Assembly: GCA_030068145.1 (NCBI GenBank)
Contig: JAPJBO010000201.1
Span: 124,001 to 188,000 of the forward strand
DNA from: Diplonema papillatum
Taxonomy: Eukaryota; Euglenozoa; Diplonemea; Diplonemida; Diplonemidae
Reading direction: 5' to 3'
Length of the DNA stretch: 64,000 bases
The notes below the pieces were generated by a model. It saw only the letters and a list, made by a program, of their open reading frames with translations, did no database searches and was not told the origin of the DNA. A program made the translations under genes and the position numbers. Below are positions 23,935-34,447 of this stretch, piece by piece (the first letter of the stretch is position 1; each line of letters begins with the position of its first letter).

Positions 23935-24140
23935 ACATGTGCCGCAACCCGTCTGCTCTGCCCTGTGGTTGACCGTCTCTACGGGCATGCATTCAGCGCA
24001 AGCGCCAAGCCCCAAAGTGCACACGCCGTGTTGCTTTGGTTTAGGAAATCGGTAGCCACTTGGCCCTCAGGCCCGTGGCTCCGCAGTACCACCGAACACG
24101 TGAAGCTTGGCTTCCGTGCAGCCTTCCTCGGCACGTTCGT
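23935..24140 (-). repeat. Dispersed repeat G, inverted copy
   Basis: On the minus strand this matches 55269-55518 and 58611-58870 through the phrases CCAAGCTTCACGTGTTCGG, CAGAGCCACGGGCC and CGGTAGCC-type stretches, and CTTGGCGCTTGCGCTGAA. It carries small deletions relative to them. Confidence 0.65.
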
Positions 24141-24148
24141 GCACGCAC

Positions 24149-24438
24149 AAAATACTCAATACTCGACGTAGCTGCTTTGACTCCGAATGGAAGGGGGGAG
24201 ATATGGAGGTAGAGGAGTGAGTACAACACAAACACACTCTGGTTTGTTCTGCCCTTACACCACCGTGTGTTGGTTTCTCACACAGGACCAAAAACTGTTG
24301 TGTTCGTGTGTCTGGTCGTGCAGGGGGTAGACCCGCACGACGTGGTTCGGTAGTTGCAGCACTTAGGATCCCTTCGGTTCTTTGTCTGGCAGCTTTGGTC
24401 GAGCATTTCCTTCTAAGCTGGCGCTTATGTAAAAAAAG
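24149..24438 (+). mobile_element. Type E retroposon, A-tailed
   Basis: It begins CAATACTCGACGTAGCTGC and ends GCGCTTATGTAAAAAAAG. The A run supports retroposition. Repeat D (24427-24604) follows directly. Confidence 0.75.
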
Positions 24439-24604
24439 ACAGGCGCTTCGTTTTGTTTGTGCGTGCCGGTTGATCGTTTTCCCACTTGTAGTTACCCTGT
24501 GTGTATTCAGGTAAGGAATTCTGATCAACCACCAAAACACGCTGCCTACGTCTTTTTAGCCTGCACAATACATTGAAGGGCAACCCACAAGATTGTTAGT
24601 ACTA
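24427..24604 (-). repeat. Dispersed repeat D, second copy
   Basis: This is the reverse complement of 1312-1490 with few differences, including the phrases CTGATCAACCACCAAAAC and GCCTGCACAATACATTG. Confidence 0.75.
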
Positions 24605-24641
24605 AAAAGAGTCGCTGCTCATCCGCCAGATCCATCCAGGT

Positions 24642-24826
24642 GTGGCCGCCTCATCCGGATGGGGAATGCTGCCAGGGGTTCCGTGGTAACAGATCGCCCG
24701 CCTGGGAGTCCAGCCTCGGGAGCTGGAGTTAAAAAGGTGGTGCCTAAGTCACACCCATAAAGCGGGTCTGGTACTGTGGAAGTGCACACCCGAAAAGCGG
24801 GTGTGACACACGCTTTTTAAAATTGG
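24642..24826 (+). repeat. Repeat H, copy 1 of a direct pair
   Basis: GTGGCCGCCTCATCCGGATG runs through a CAGCCTCGGGAGCTGG stem to CACACCCGAAAAGCGGGTGT and CTTTTTAAAATT. It is nearly identical to 25210-25394, with the spaced 12-mer array between the two. Confidence 0.85.
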
Positions 24827-24894
24827 ACAAAGTTCCTTATCCGGAGCCGAAGTTTTGGAATAAACCTTTGTGTGGGCTCACTAGTCTCTAAAAG

Positions 24895-25205
24895 GGCCTT
24901 TGTATGGACAGCAGAGTTTTGCAAAATACCCTTGTATGGACACAAGGTTTGCAAAATACCCTTGTATGGACAGAAGATTCTGAATAAATACCCTTGTATG
25001 GACACACACATTCTCAAAAGGGACCTTGTATGGACAGACTTTTTTGGTCCCTTATATGGACGGCAGATGTTCAAAAATACCCTTGTATCGAGAACCTACC
25101 CTTATACGGACGCCGTACTTTCGAAAAGTCCCTTGTATGGACGACATACTTTTGAAAGGTCCCTTGTATGGTCACCTGACTTTTGGAAAGTCCCTTGTAT
25201 GGACC
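24895..25205 (+). repeat. Spaced short repeats (CCTTGTATGGAC), about 10 units
   Basis: A core of about 12 bp, CCTTGTATGGAC, recurs roughly every 31 bp with spacers that differ but often end in YTTTTGAAAAGT or GCAAAATA. The spacing and variable spacers look superficially like a CRISPR array, but the spacers are themselves related and the repeat is very short. The array sits between the two H repeats. Confidence 0.85.
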
Positions 25206-25209
25206 GGAT

Positions 25210-25394
25210 GGTGGCCGCCTCATCCGGATGGGGAATGCTGCCAGGGGTTCCGTGGGAACAGATCGCCCTCCTTGGAGTCCAGCCTCGGGAGCTGGAGTTA
25301 AAAAGGTGGTGCCTAAGTCACACCCATAAAGCGGATCTGGTACTGTGGAAATGCACACCCGAAAAGCGGGTGTGACACCCGCTTTTTTAAAATT
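25210..25394 (+). repeat. Repeat H, copy 2 of a direct pair
   Basis: It matches 24642-24826 with scattered differences. The start falls directly on the last CCTTGTATGGAC unit, so the spaced array and H may have duplicated together. Confidence 0.85.
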
Positions 25395-25463
25395 CAGCTC
25401 TAGCTTCAGCTTCTGAGGCTGGGACTCCACGTATAGTTTAGTATTTGGGCAGAACGGGGAGGT

Positions 25464-25523
25464 GGGTCTTATTTGTTGAACGCTTACACCCGCCACTAAA
25501 CCCAGATTTACCTGTGTTTTACG
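25464..25523 (+). mobile_element. Type A retroposon, internal fragment
   Basis: Only the central block is present, from GGTCTTATTTGTTGAACGC to TTTACCTGTGTTTTACG. Confidence 0.6.
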
Positions 25524-25607
25524 CTTGAGTTTGTGCTGACCACGATTTGCGGAGTCGGGAGAACCTACAAAGCCAGAAGCAGGACCGACCCTCCCGTTCG
25601 TGATGAA

Positions 25608-25658
25608 GGAAAAACGAAGGTGTCTTTTTTCGAAGAAGAAAGACACCTTCGTTTTTCC
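25608..25658. repeat. Perfect 20-bp-arm inverted repeat
   Basis: GGAAAAACGAAGGTGTCTTT (25608-25627) is exactly complementary to 25639-25658 across an 11-nt loop. It could form a strong hairpin in RNA or a cruciform in DNA. Further GC-rich palindromes (TGCGGGAGTGGCCACTCCCGCA-type) lie near 25851-25872. No T run follows, so it is not a simple terminator. Confidence 0.8.
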
Positions 25659-25889
25659 ATCTGCCTTTGCCAAGAGCTGCGACTCAACGATTCCTACATC
25701 TGGCAACTCTTACCGAGCTTTTCCCGCGCGGGGGAGCAAAGCCAACGAGTGACTTGCACCCCGGACTCCCACTCCGGATTGTGGAGTGGTTTTGCGGTCG
25801 TTTGTGCGGTCGGTCTCACTCCCTCAATGCGGGAGTGGGACCCCCTCAATGCGGGAGTGGCCACTCCCGCACTTTTTCACACCCGCATT

Positions 25890-26425
25890 GGCTTAGTACA
25901 TGGCTGCTGAAGTCCGGGGTGTGGCCATGCAACTACACCAGAGAGCGCGTGCATCGGGCCGGCGCCTTCAGACCCATTTCTGGTCCCAGTTCTATACCTT
26001 GCGATGGGACAGTGCTGTGATGCAACGGAGGAGTAAGCCTGCTTCCCTGACAGAGCCTTGCAGAGCACATAGAGTGCTTCAGACCAGACACAGAGAGTGA
26101 GAGGAGCTAGAATGCAAAGACCACAAGGTTTCCGGTCGGATAGATCCCACAACATGTTGTTGACCACCGCTCACAGTGCTGCCAGCTGTGCTACCCTGGG
26201 TTTTTCGGGTTACGAAAGTTTTGCTTTTTCCCTTTGCAATTTCTTTTCCTTTTCCTTGGACCAGGTGGCTTGCAGAACGAAACGTTATAAAAAAGAAGGA
26301 GCGGGAGGGAGAGAGAGATAACTTGCGGAAGCAAATCAGGCTTTGTTTTTGCTACGAACTGGACTATAGAGGGGTTGGCAGAGGGCGGTGGACATCCATG
26401 CTTGAGAGAGAGAGGGAGAGAGGAG
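25890..26425. other. Spacer, nothing recognised
   Basis: I see no gene or repeat that can be supported. A short GA-rich microsatellite-like run lies just before the type E copy. Confidence 0.35.
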
Positions 26426-26721
26426 AAATACTCGACGTAGCTGCTTCGACTCCGAATGGAAGGGAGGAAATATAGAGGTAAGGGGCAAATACAATACAAA
26501 CACAATCTGATTTGTTCTTCGCTTACACCACCGTGTGTCGTTTTCTCACTCAGGACTTTGACCTGTTGTGTTTGTGTGATTTGTCGTGTAGGGGTAGACC
26601 CGCATGACCTCACGTCCGTTCAACACGTGGTTCGGTAGTTACAGCACTTGGGATCCCTTCTGTTCTTTGTTGGGCAGCATCGTCGAGCATTTCCTTTCAA
26701 GCTGGCGCTTATGTAAAAAAA
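26426..26721 (+). mobile_element. Type E retroposon, A-tailed
   Basis: It runs from AAATACTCGACGTAGCTGC to GCGCTTATGTAAAAAAAG and is very similar to the copy at 13377-13670. Directly downstream comes a CAGCCGGCTG palindrome block (26734-26776), which also occurs at 49258-49300. Confidence 0.75.
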
Positions 26722-26775
26722 GAAATTCTTGGAATACTGACCGGCTGACAATCAGCCGGCTGATTTTTGGAAGGT

Positions 26776-26876
26776 CACTCAGGACTTTGACCTGTTGTGT
26801 TTGTGTGATTTGTCGTGTAGGGGTAGACCCGCATGACCTCACATCCGTTCAACACGTGGTTCGGTAGTTGCAGCGC
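26776..26876 (+). mobile_element. Type E retroposon, internal fragment
   Basis: CACTCAGGACTTTGACCTG to CGGTTCGGTAGTTGCAGC repeats the middle of the adjacent E copy in direct orientation. Confidence 0.65.
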
Positions 26877-28754
26877 GCAGGTGGCTCAGGCTTGATCCGG
26901 GGGCGGCCGTTGGGTGGACCCCCCTCCTCACGTACCGCGATGTGACGTTCGAAGGTAGAATGCAGAATATCCGTAGCGATGACCTGCAATAGCCACCCGG
27001 GTGCCCGCGGGGGCACCCGAAAGCGGTATACATTGCGCCTCTTTTGGGGTGAGCAGTAAATCCTATCAGTATGGAATACCTTCCTGGCTTTTTTCGGTAA
27101 GTCATAGACTAGTAGGCCGTGGTCTGCATAGTACCCGTGCGCAATGCAGTACAGACTGTACACGTGCGCACACTTCGTTGGGCTTTGCTTAGGATGTCGG
27201 TCGCCACTTGACTTGACAGCCTGTGGTCTGCAGGCATCACTATCAATACGCAGTGGACACAGACCGCAATGTGCGCTATTAGCTTGGCTGGGCCAGGCTC
27301 GACGGTCTGCTTAGTACCAGTACAGTGTAGACCGGCAGCGGCGCACATCGATTGGTTTCATTCGAGGGCCCATGCACAGCCTTTACACAACGGTCGTGAA
27401 ACCCAGCGACGTCGAGAGCTCTGATGCCTGCGATTGGTTGGGGAGTGGTGGGTGTGTGTTCTGCACTCTTGTTAAACAAAGACCAATCTTCAGAGCAAAA
27501 GTTCGCTCAAGAGCGCGGGATTCTCAACGCCTTCGGATGACCTTTCCCTTTCAACGTGGCCCCCGGTTGCGTCCACCCGGCGCGCGAACCGACGCAAACA
27601 CGAAGTAACGAGCGAGGAGCCATCCAACGATGGCTCCGGCCGGGAGGCCACAACGACACCCACTCGTAGGCCGCCCCCGCGGCGGCGGAACAGACGCGTT
27701 CCATCTGCTGTGACGTAGACACGGAGTGTGCAGCTCAGGGTAGTCGAAGGCCTGACAAGCACACTAATGCAACAAATCTTGAGCAGCGACACCTCCCGAA
27801 AGTGAGCCAAGGGGCGAAGGACGTATCTGCGGCTGCTGCGGCAGTTGCCCGGTGGTAACCCCACACGCAGAACGCGGGGAAGGGGAACGTGTTTTCCCAA
27901 CTACCTTGAAGCCCCTTCCCGACCGTAGCATCCGAGGAAGGTGCAAACATGGAGGGTGCTACGGTAGCCGTGCACGGGTCTTGGGCGCGTGCCTCATGCA
28001 GAGCGGGTACTTTGTGATCCGCCGCGAAGTTTCTCTCCTCGTGCACTCCGGAGAGACCGGCGTCGAGTTTCGGCTCACCCCTAAGGCGAGAGAGAGCGCC
28101 AGACGCAACCCATCTTAAAAAGGACCACACACTGATGCAACAAATTTACACGTGCCATAGCTCCTGCAAAGTCCCGAAAAACACACCTCGCGCATCTGAG
28201 CCGCGTCGCGCTTGTAGATGCCGTGTCGGAGGAGCAGCCTTTGGTGCAAGAGATTGCAGGTTCCTTTCGTCTCTGCCTTGCACACGGCAACTTCATCTGG
28301 GGACGGCGCTTTCTTTCGTACTGTGTGTGGAGGTCGTATTGTATAAAAGATTTTCGCATATCTCAGCAGATGGGGTGTGCTTCTTTTTCCCTCCTTCTTC
28401 ATGCACGTCACTCAGCGCAGGAACATTTCCGGTGGCAATGTCTTTGCACCCACAACCGAAATACAGAAGCAACGGGCGATGCGCAACAACTGAAGGTATG
28501 CACACGTCCGGAATTGAGGCATGCGCTGATTACAAGGTAACGGGCGACCGGCATCAACCGCCGACGGAAATGATACGGCAAAGACTCTTGCTCTCAGTGG
28601 GCTAAGGTTGCGGGTTCGCTTTCCATATCGGATCTCCTTCAAACCATAACCACATCTTTTAGTTCTCTTGGTCAACTTGACCGTTGAGGGGTTGATGGAA
28701 TATGTGAGATAAGACTGACGACGACGGTCTGTGTTCGTTAAAAAAGAAAATAAG
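26877..28754. other. Spacer, nothing recognised
   Basis: Open frames of up to about 156 codons exist on both strands but show no family motif. If the solenoid gene at 28961-31262 continues past its apparent donor, its next exon should lie in this stretch or further left. I could not identify it. Confidence 0.35.
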
Positions 28755-28940
28755 AGCTCGTCACTCGCACAACCGCGGCTGATACAAAACTAATGATGAT
28801 GATGACGGGAAGAGAGAGTTGTTTTCGTTGAACGCAGCGCCTGATCGTTTTTTACGTAAAGCTGGATTCAGGACGCAAGTGATAACGCCACGACGAGCTT
28901 CTCATTTCCTCCAACATTTCATGTTTGGTGAACAAAAAAA
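28755..28940 (+). mobile_element. Type C retroposon, A-tailed
   Basis: GAGCTCGTCACTCGCAC leads to GTTTTCGTTGAACGC, CCTCCAACATTTCATGTTTGG and an A run. Copies lie at 54725-54915 (inverted) and, more diverged, at 63290-63440. It shares GTTGAACGC and an A tail with types A and E. It is antisense to the solenoid gene and begins 20 nt after that exon's donor. Confidence 0.7.
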
Positions 28941-28960
28941 TATGCTCATAGACGACAGAC

Positions 28961-31262
28961 CTCCGAATGTCGCGAGCTGCAACCGAGCCAAGCACAGCAT
29001 CGGGCGAGCCCAAGCCCGGTACACCTTGGCGGCGACCTCTAAGCACTGCTCTGCTTGCAGCAGGTAGGGCGTTGCCTGCGCCTGCGAGAACGTGCCCTGG
29101 GCGACCAGCCATCCGATGGTGTCCAGGAAGATGAGCACGAACGGGAGCAAGCACGGGTTGAGCGCCGGCGGCAGCACCGCCGACGCCGGCGCCGCGGCGT
29201 CGTCGCCGAACGGCCGCGCGAAGCCGGCCGCCGGCGCCAGCGCGCTTCGGATGGCCAGCGTCACGACGGCGCCGGTGCTGGTGGCGGACGTGTTGGGCTT
29301 GACCTGTGAGAACCGGTGCCGGGGAGGCGGGGTGATGGGCGGGACCGTGATGTCGGAGAGCGGGCGCTCACGCGGGCCGGGGTCGTCGGGCATGCGGTGG
29401 CTAGGCTGGGGGTCCGGCGCGCTGCCCAGCAGTGAGGCTGCCTGCCGGACAAGCGCAGACGGGTCGCGGTGCACGGCATCCGTCGACACACCGTCAACCG
29501 ACATCATCTTCCGGACGGACGAAACCCCCGCCATCGGTTCAGCAGCGGACGCGGACAACATCATGAACAGCAACGACCGAGTCGCCACCTCTTCCCATAT
29601 AGGCTCGTCCAACAGTTGAAGGAGATCTTCGGTGTTGCCTACGACCCGGGGAATCGTGTCTTCGTCCCAGGTGGCGCGCGAGAACAGGAGGTTCACGGCG
29701 CGCCCGAGGCAAATTGCGAGGTGCAGGCAACACTTGTTGCCGTAGGCCTTCGCGTGGTCGAATACGTCGTCGAGCGCGAGGGCGACTGCCTTCGGGGTGC
29801 CGTCCAGCACGGACCCGGCGACTGCGAGCAGCAGCGCGGCCCAGCCGGTGCGGACGTTCCCCGGCTTCGTGAACGCCGTGAAGAACTCCATCCGGCCGCG
29901 ACCCCGGCGGAACGCGAGGTCGCGTCCTTGGCAGCCGTCGATCTCCGCCGAGTCCTCGGCCGCCGCCGCGTCGTCGTCCGCCACGACGTAGTTGCCGCGC
30001 CGCTCAGCGCCGCCGCCGGACTCCCGAAAGCGCCTGCCGCGCGTCCTCCAGTCGCGCGAGAACGACCGGTCGGTCTCGCAGCTTTCGCGGCGCTTCGGGT
30101 CGGTCGTCGAAGAAGGGATGCTGTTCAACGACGGGGTTTTTCGGGGGGTAGTGGCGCTGCGGTGGGGCAGGTCGTCGAGTGTGTAGATGTCGGTAACGGC
30201 GGAGCCAGGTGCCTCGCGCGGGGACGCGGAAGCGTTGTCCGGCAGCGGCGGAGACCGGATGGACGAGACGGCGGTAGCGGTACGCCACTCGTTGGCGACC
30301 GCGACCGTAAACTGCCGCCCGCGGAATGCCGCGTAGCACACCACCATCGGCAGGCACCACGTCCGCCGCCGCACGTCGACGCTCAACCAGTGCTTCGTCG
30401 CCGCCCGCTCGTCCCCCACGAGCAGCAACGCCAACGCCGCGCAGCAATTCGACGCGTTGGCCAAGTCCGTCATCTCCTCCTCGTCCTTCACCCCCGACTT
30501 CCCCGGCTTCCCCGCTCCCAGGGCGCGGCGGACGCCCTCTGTAAACCCGCCGGCCGCCGCCAAGAACAACTCCCCGTCGCTCTGCAGCACCGCGAGGTCC
30601 AACAGCGCTACCAAGTGGTACACGGACCCGATCCGGTCGACCGCCAGCAGCGGCGCCTCGCCGGCCGCCGGCGAGAAGCAGCAGCAGAGCCGAGACAGCA
30701 CCGACGCTTGCTGCCGAAACCGGTCTGCTTCATCGTCCGCGGCCCGGCACACGGCGGCGGCCAGCGCGCTGGCACCCGCGTGCTCGTCCTTCTCCGCGTT
30801 GTCGGCGGGCGCTCCGGCTTTCGCGACGGACTGCGGGCTGTCGAGCGCTGCGAGCCAGGAGTTGTCGTCCTCGAAGAGCTCGGGGACCGCGGCTTGCAAA
30901 AAAGCCTCGCGCGCGGTCTTCCAGGAGCCGAGGGTGGTCTCAAGGTCGACGAGCATGAACACCCAAGTCTTCAGCAGCGTCCGGTCCTTCGGGGACACCT
31001 GGTAGTTCGCCCGGCGAGCGACCGGTGCCGACGCCGGCGTCGGGCACCTGACCGCCATGGAGCTGCCCTCCGACGACCCCAGGCGCGGCTCCCACGCGCC
31101 GTTCGGGGTCGACTGGCGGGCCTTCGGCCCGCCGTCGCCGGCGGTAAGGCCCAGCTCGCTGCGAGAGGCCGCCTTCGCAAGCCCCGGGCGCACCAGCAGG
31201 GTCGTCGGCGGCGGCGGCGGCTGGTCGGGCGGCGGCGGCAGCGGCGGGCCTCCCGGCGGCAT
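28961..31262 (-). CDS. Helical-solenoid (TPR-like) coding exon; possible 3' part of the adenylyl cyclase gene
   Basis: A 767-codon stretch is open from ATG 31262 (GGCACCATGCC context) to a probable donor at 28960 (CGGAG/GTCTGTC). It starts proline-rich (about residues 1-22). Alanine/leucine-rich helices resembling a TPR-like solenoid follow, for example ACLPMVVCYAAFRG-type, KCCLHLAICLGRAVNLLF, and YLLQAEQCLEVAAKVYRAW with LCLARLQLATFGG at the end. A low-complexity charged region interrupts at about 340-450. It lies downstream of, and on the same strand as, the cyclase exons, and soluble adenylyl cyclases end in such a solenoid. It may therefore be a later exon of that gene. Against this, the nearest good acceptor (31303) is out of phase with the last cyclase exon. 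It could also be its own gene. Truncated copies of its 5' end lie at 31620-32445. Confidence 0.6.
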
Positions 31263-31304
31263 GGTGCCGGGGAGGGTCCCGATGGTTTCGCGCCTCTCGT
31301 GCCT

Positions 31305-32445
31305 GTGTATCTTAGTTTCGTGTTCTGGGGGAAAATGTTTCTTGGGTTTGAAGAGCGCGTGGTGCTTGCACCACTGAGGCCACGGTTATTTAACCGCGGA
31401 TTTAGTGAAGGATTGTGCAGGAAACGGTTGCGAGCGAAACCCGGGGGGAGGGAAACCTTATCTTAATGTTTAGGCAGGACACTGCCGTGTCTTTTTCGCG
31501 GGAAGGACGAGTTTTGGCTTATTTTCTTCACTTTTTCCTCTCGTTCATTTGTGCCCTGATATCCCAAACCGGGGATATAAGGGCGCAAAATTGTTTTGAG
31601 TCCATAATATGGGTCTAACATCTGGGTCCTCAGGGCCATGGAGCTGCCCTCCGACGACCCCAGGCGCGGCTCCCACGCGCCGTTCGGGGTCGGCTGGCGG
31701 GCCTTCGGCCCGCCGTCGCCGGCGGTGAGGCCCAGCTCGCTGCGAGAGGCCGCCTTCGCAAGCCCCGGGCGCACCAGCAGGGTCGTCGGCGGCGGCGGCG
31801 GCTGGTCGGGCGGCGGCGGCAGCGGCGGGCCTCCCGGCGGCATGGTGCCGGGGAGTGCCTGTGTATCTTAGTTTCGTGTTCTGGGGGAAAATGTTTCTTG
31901 GGTTTGAAGAGCGCGTGGTGCTTGCACCACTGAGGCCACGGTTATTTAACCGCGGATTTAGTGAAGGATTGTGCAGGAAACGGTTGCGAGCGAAACCTGG
32001 GGGGAGGGAAACCTTATCTTAATGTTTAGGCAGGACACTGCCGTGTCTTTTTCGCGGGAAGGACGAGTTTTGGCTTATTTTCTTCACTTTTTCCTCTCGT
32101 TCATTTGTGTCATCCCAAACCGGGGATATAAGGGCGCAAAATTGTTTTGAGTCCATAATATGGGTCTAACATCTGGGTCCTCAGGGCCATGGAGCTGCCC
32201 TCCGACGACCCCAGGCGCGGCTCCCACGCGCCGTTCGGGGTCGACTGGCGGGCCTTCGGCCCGCCGTCGCCGGCGGTGAGGCCCAGCTCGCTGCGGGAGG
32301 CCGCCTTCGCAAGCCCCGGGCGCACCAGCAGGGTCGTCGGCGGCGGCGGCGGCGGGCCTCCCGTGCCGGGGAGTGTCCCGATGGTTTCGCGCCTCTCGTG
32401 CCAGGGAAACCTTATCTTAATGTTTAGGCAGGACACTGCCATGCC
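31305..32445 (-). pseudogene. Tandem truncated copies of the solenoid exon's 5' end
   Basis: Two extra copies of the first about 70 codons (31620-31860 and 32188-32410) follow the true exon at intervals of about 560 bp. Each breaks off after the SSEGSSMA point and runs into a shared linker of about 340 bp containing GTTTAGGCAGGACACTGCC and GGTTATTTAACCGCGG. The same linker precedes the intact exon. The third copy has lost part of the proline stretch. Architecture and unit size resemble the CLPTM1 array. Confidence 0.85.
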
Positions 32446-32483
32446 TTTTTCGCGGGAAGGACGAGTTTTGGCTTATTTTCTTG

Positions 32484-32625
32484 TCAGTACTAAAGTACTT
32501 TTGGGAATATGGACACGAAGTGTGGCTCCTCGCTGGAAGACTTGTGCAGGTGGACTGATGGGGAAAACACTGTGACAACAGCCTCCAGGCGTCCTCCCCA
32601 TTCACCCCCACCTGTCACCAAGTCC
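32484..32625 (+). repeat. Dispersed repeat F
   Basis: TCAGTACTAAAGTACTTTTG through GGAAGACTTGTGCAGGTG to CATTCACCCCCACCTG is almost identical to 60607-60740. No function is apparent. Confidence 0.75.
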
Positions 32626-33215
32626 GACTCCTCTGAAGATGTCTCTTGGCACTCAACCATCTTCTCGCGAATCTCACCTGCGACATCGCCGTTCTCCATC
32701 ACTGCCGCGCGCAATGCGATGATCTCCGGCTTCAACCGGCGGCGTCTTTTATTCTCTCCGAGTATGTTCAGTGTACTGAGAGCCGAACCCACGTGTGACG
32801 GTCGGTGAAAGCTTGAGATACATTTTAGCGAAGCACTGCAGTGCCGAATGCTCCCCCGTGTAGGATGCCCAATAGTCGTGGGCTGTACCGCGGGTGCTTG
32901 TCAGCGGCCCACTGCACAAACTGCCCGGACACCTCTTCTGACCGACCGGCGAAGCGGCAAACAGAGATCGAGGCACCGTTTGGTTCGCTCAAGGAGGATC
33001 ATTCTTGCAATCCCCCCATGCTTTGCAACTTGTTGGTGCGCGCGGGTGCGCCTCTTCTCTGTTCCGCATCACTTGCCCATCGCGTCCGTGTGTAAGTCGC
33101 CGTTCCGAGTGCGTGAACCCCATCCAACGAGTGCGTGAACCCCATCCAAAGCCGACCACACCTGTCCCCAGACGTTTAGCCCGGACCTTCATTTCTGTGG
33201 CAGCGCGTTCTGAAT
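32626..33215. other. Spacer, nothing recognised
   Basis: I see no gene or repeat that can be supported. Confidence 0.35.
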
Positions 33216-33596
33216 TCCTGAGGTTGCTGGGTGAAGGAACCGAAGACTGAAGAAGATGCCGTAATTCGGTGCTCTGTATAGGCCCTCTTCAGGGTTCTTC
33301 TGGCTGACCAGTGCGTCGAAGTCGTACTTCGATCGGACAGCTGTGCACCAGCTGTCGAAGATAACAACATCTACATCGTAGCCGCCGCCTTTTTAGCCCG
33401 TCCCCGATTTCCTTGTTCTTCAGCAGAAAGCCGTTGGCTGAACAAAACTCCGCATGCTGCTTCACCGCCTCGGAAGCCGAGGCACGTCTTGTGCGACCGG
33501 TCAGCTTTTGCTGCTTTGCGAGTATTTCGCTCAACGCCCGCGCTTCCTTGGCAAACTCCTTGGAAAGCTTTTTCCCAGCCGGTGCACTACAGTGAA
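33216..33596 (-). pseudogene. Decayed, frameshifted unknown coding fragment
   Basis: Read on the minus strand, a charged helical stretch (KKLSKEFAKEARALSEILAK, ending FLLKNKEIGDGLK) is followed in another frame by a protein-like stretch (YDVDVVIFDSWCTAVRSKY and GLYRAPNYGIFF). The frame changes at about 33390 near CTAAAAAGG. The amino-acid pattern looks coding in both halves, but I do not recognise the family. It could be a degenerate mobile-element gene or an exon pair. Confidence 0.3.
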
Positions 33597-33671
33597 ACCT
33601 CCCCGATTTTCCCCGATTTTAAAATCGGGGGGTTTTAGCCCCCGACTTTCCCCGGGTTTCCCCGATTTGTG

Positions 33672-33835
33672 ACCCCGAACGGCGCGTGGGAGCCGCGCCT
33701 GGGGTCGTCGGAGGGCAGCTCCATGGCCCTAAGGACCCAGATGTTAGACCCATATTATGGACTCAAAACAATTTTGCGCCCTTATACCCCGGTTTGGGAT
33801 ATCAGGGCACAAATGAACGAGAGGAAAAAGTGAAG
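33672..33835 (+). repeat. Inverted fragment of the solenoid 5' array
   Basis: In the opposite orientation to the tandem copies, this contains the exon piece (GGGAGCCGCGCCTGGGG...GGCAGCTCCATGGC) joined to the array linker (CTAAGGACCCAGATGTTAGA). The exon/linker junction exists only in truncated copies, so this piece derives from one of them and not from the gene. Confidence 0.8.
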
Positions 33836-34447
33836 AATATCGTATCCACGGGTGTTCGCTGGAAGAGATGGTAATCGTGGTAAACTTTCTTTTTGTTCCT
33901 TTTACGGCTATTCTCTCCTTTTATGCGTCTTTTGCTCTCTATTGCTGGGAATACCGGTATTCCTGGACTTTTGGTGCTGAAGGAAGGGATGAATCCGTTC
34001 ACTTCACCCCCCACGTGGCGCTCGTTTAGCAGGGGCTGCCGAGTCGCACCGTGGCACCGTCCTTCTGTGAAGTAAACATAGTAATAAATACTGTTGTCTT
34101 CATTACCCTCGTAGCTCGCCGGGTCAGCATTGATATCGTATCCACGGGTGCTCGCTGGAAGAGAAAAGAAAACGGAGAAGAAGTAAAACTTGACAGAGAA
34201 TCCAACACTAGGCGAGTGTGCTTTATATTCTCCGCATGAGTAGATGTCATGGCCCGTAAGAAACAGCCGGAGAAAACTTATTCTGAGAGTATCCCATACT
34301 GGCTCCGTCTGCTGCTTCGTCTTTACCGTCGCGGATGATGCAAAAATCGAAAGTAGAAAGGTCGGGCAGTGATTCGGTGTGTTTGTCACAATTGTCGTGA
34401 CGCCTCAGGACACGGCTTCAGAAAAAGGGGGTAACAGTGGGTGGGCA
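33836..34447. other. Spacer with a duplicated splice-acceptor-like segment
   Basis: The phrase CGAGCACCCGTGGATACGAT, read on the minus strand after a T/C-rich CTCTTCCAG, occurs at about 34140, and a diverged form at 33840. The same acceptor-like segment of about 100 bp is at 60740-60840 on the plus strand. A minus-strand frame through 33802-34200 (STRGYDINADPASYEG) looks protein-like but cannot be tied to a gene. Confidence 0.4.

Noticed and set aside
24895..25205. CRISPR-like spacing of short repeats
   Set aside because: The repeat is only about 12 bp, the spacers are related to one another, no cas genes are present and the setting is eukaryotic.
33802..34389. 195-codon minus-strand frame as a possible cyclase exon between exon 4 and the solenoid exon
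   Set aside because: It spans duplicated acceptor-like segments, and its peptide shows no helical-solenoid pattern. There is no phase-compatible support.
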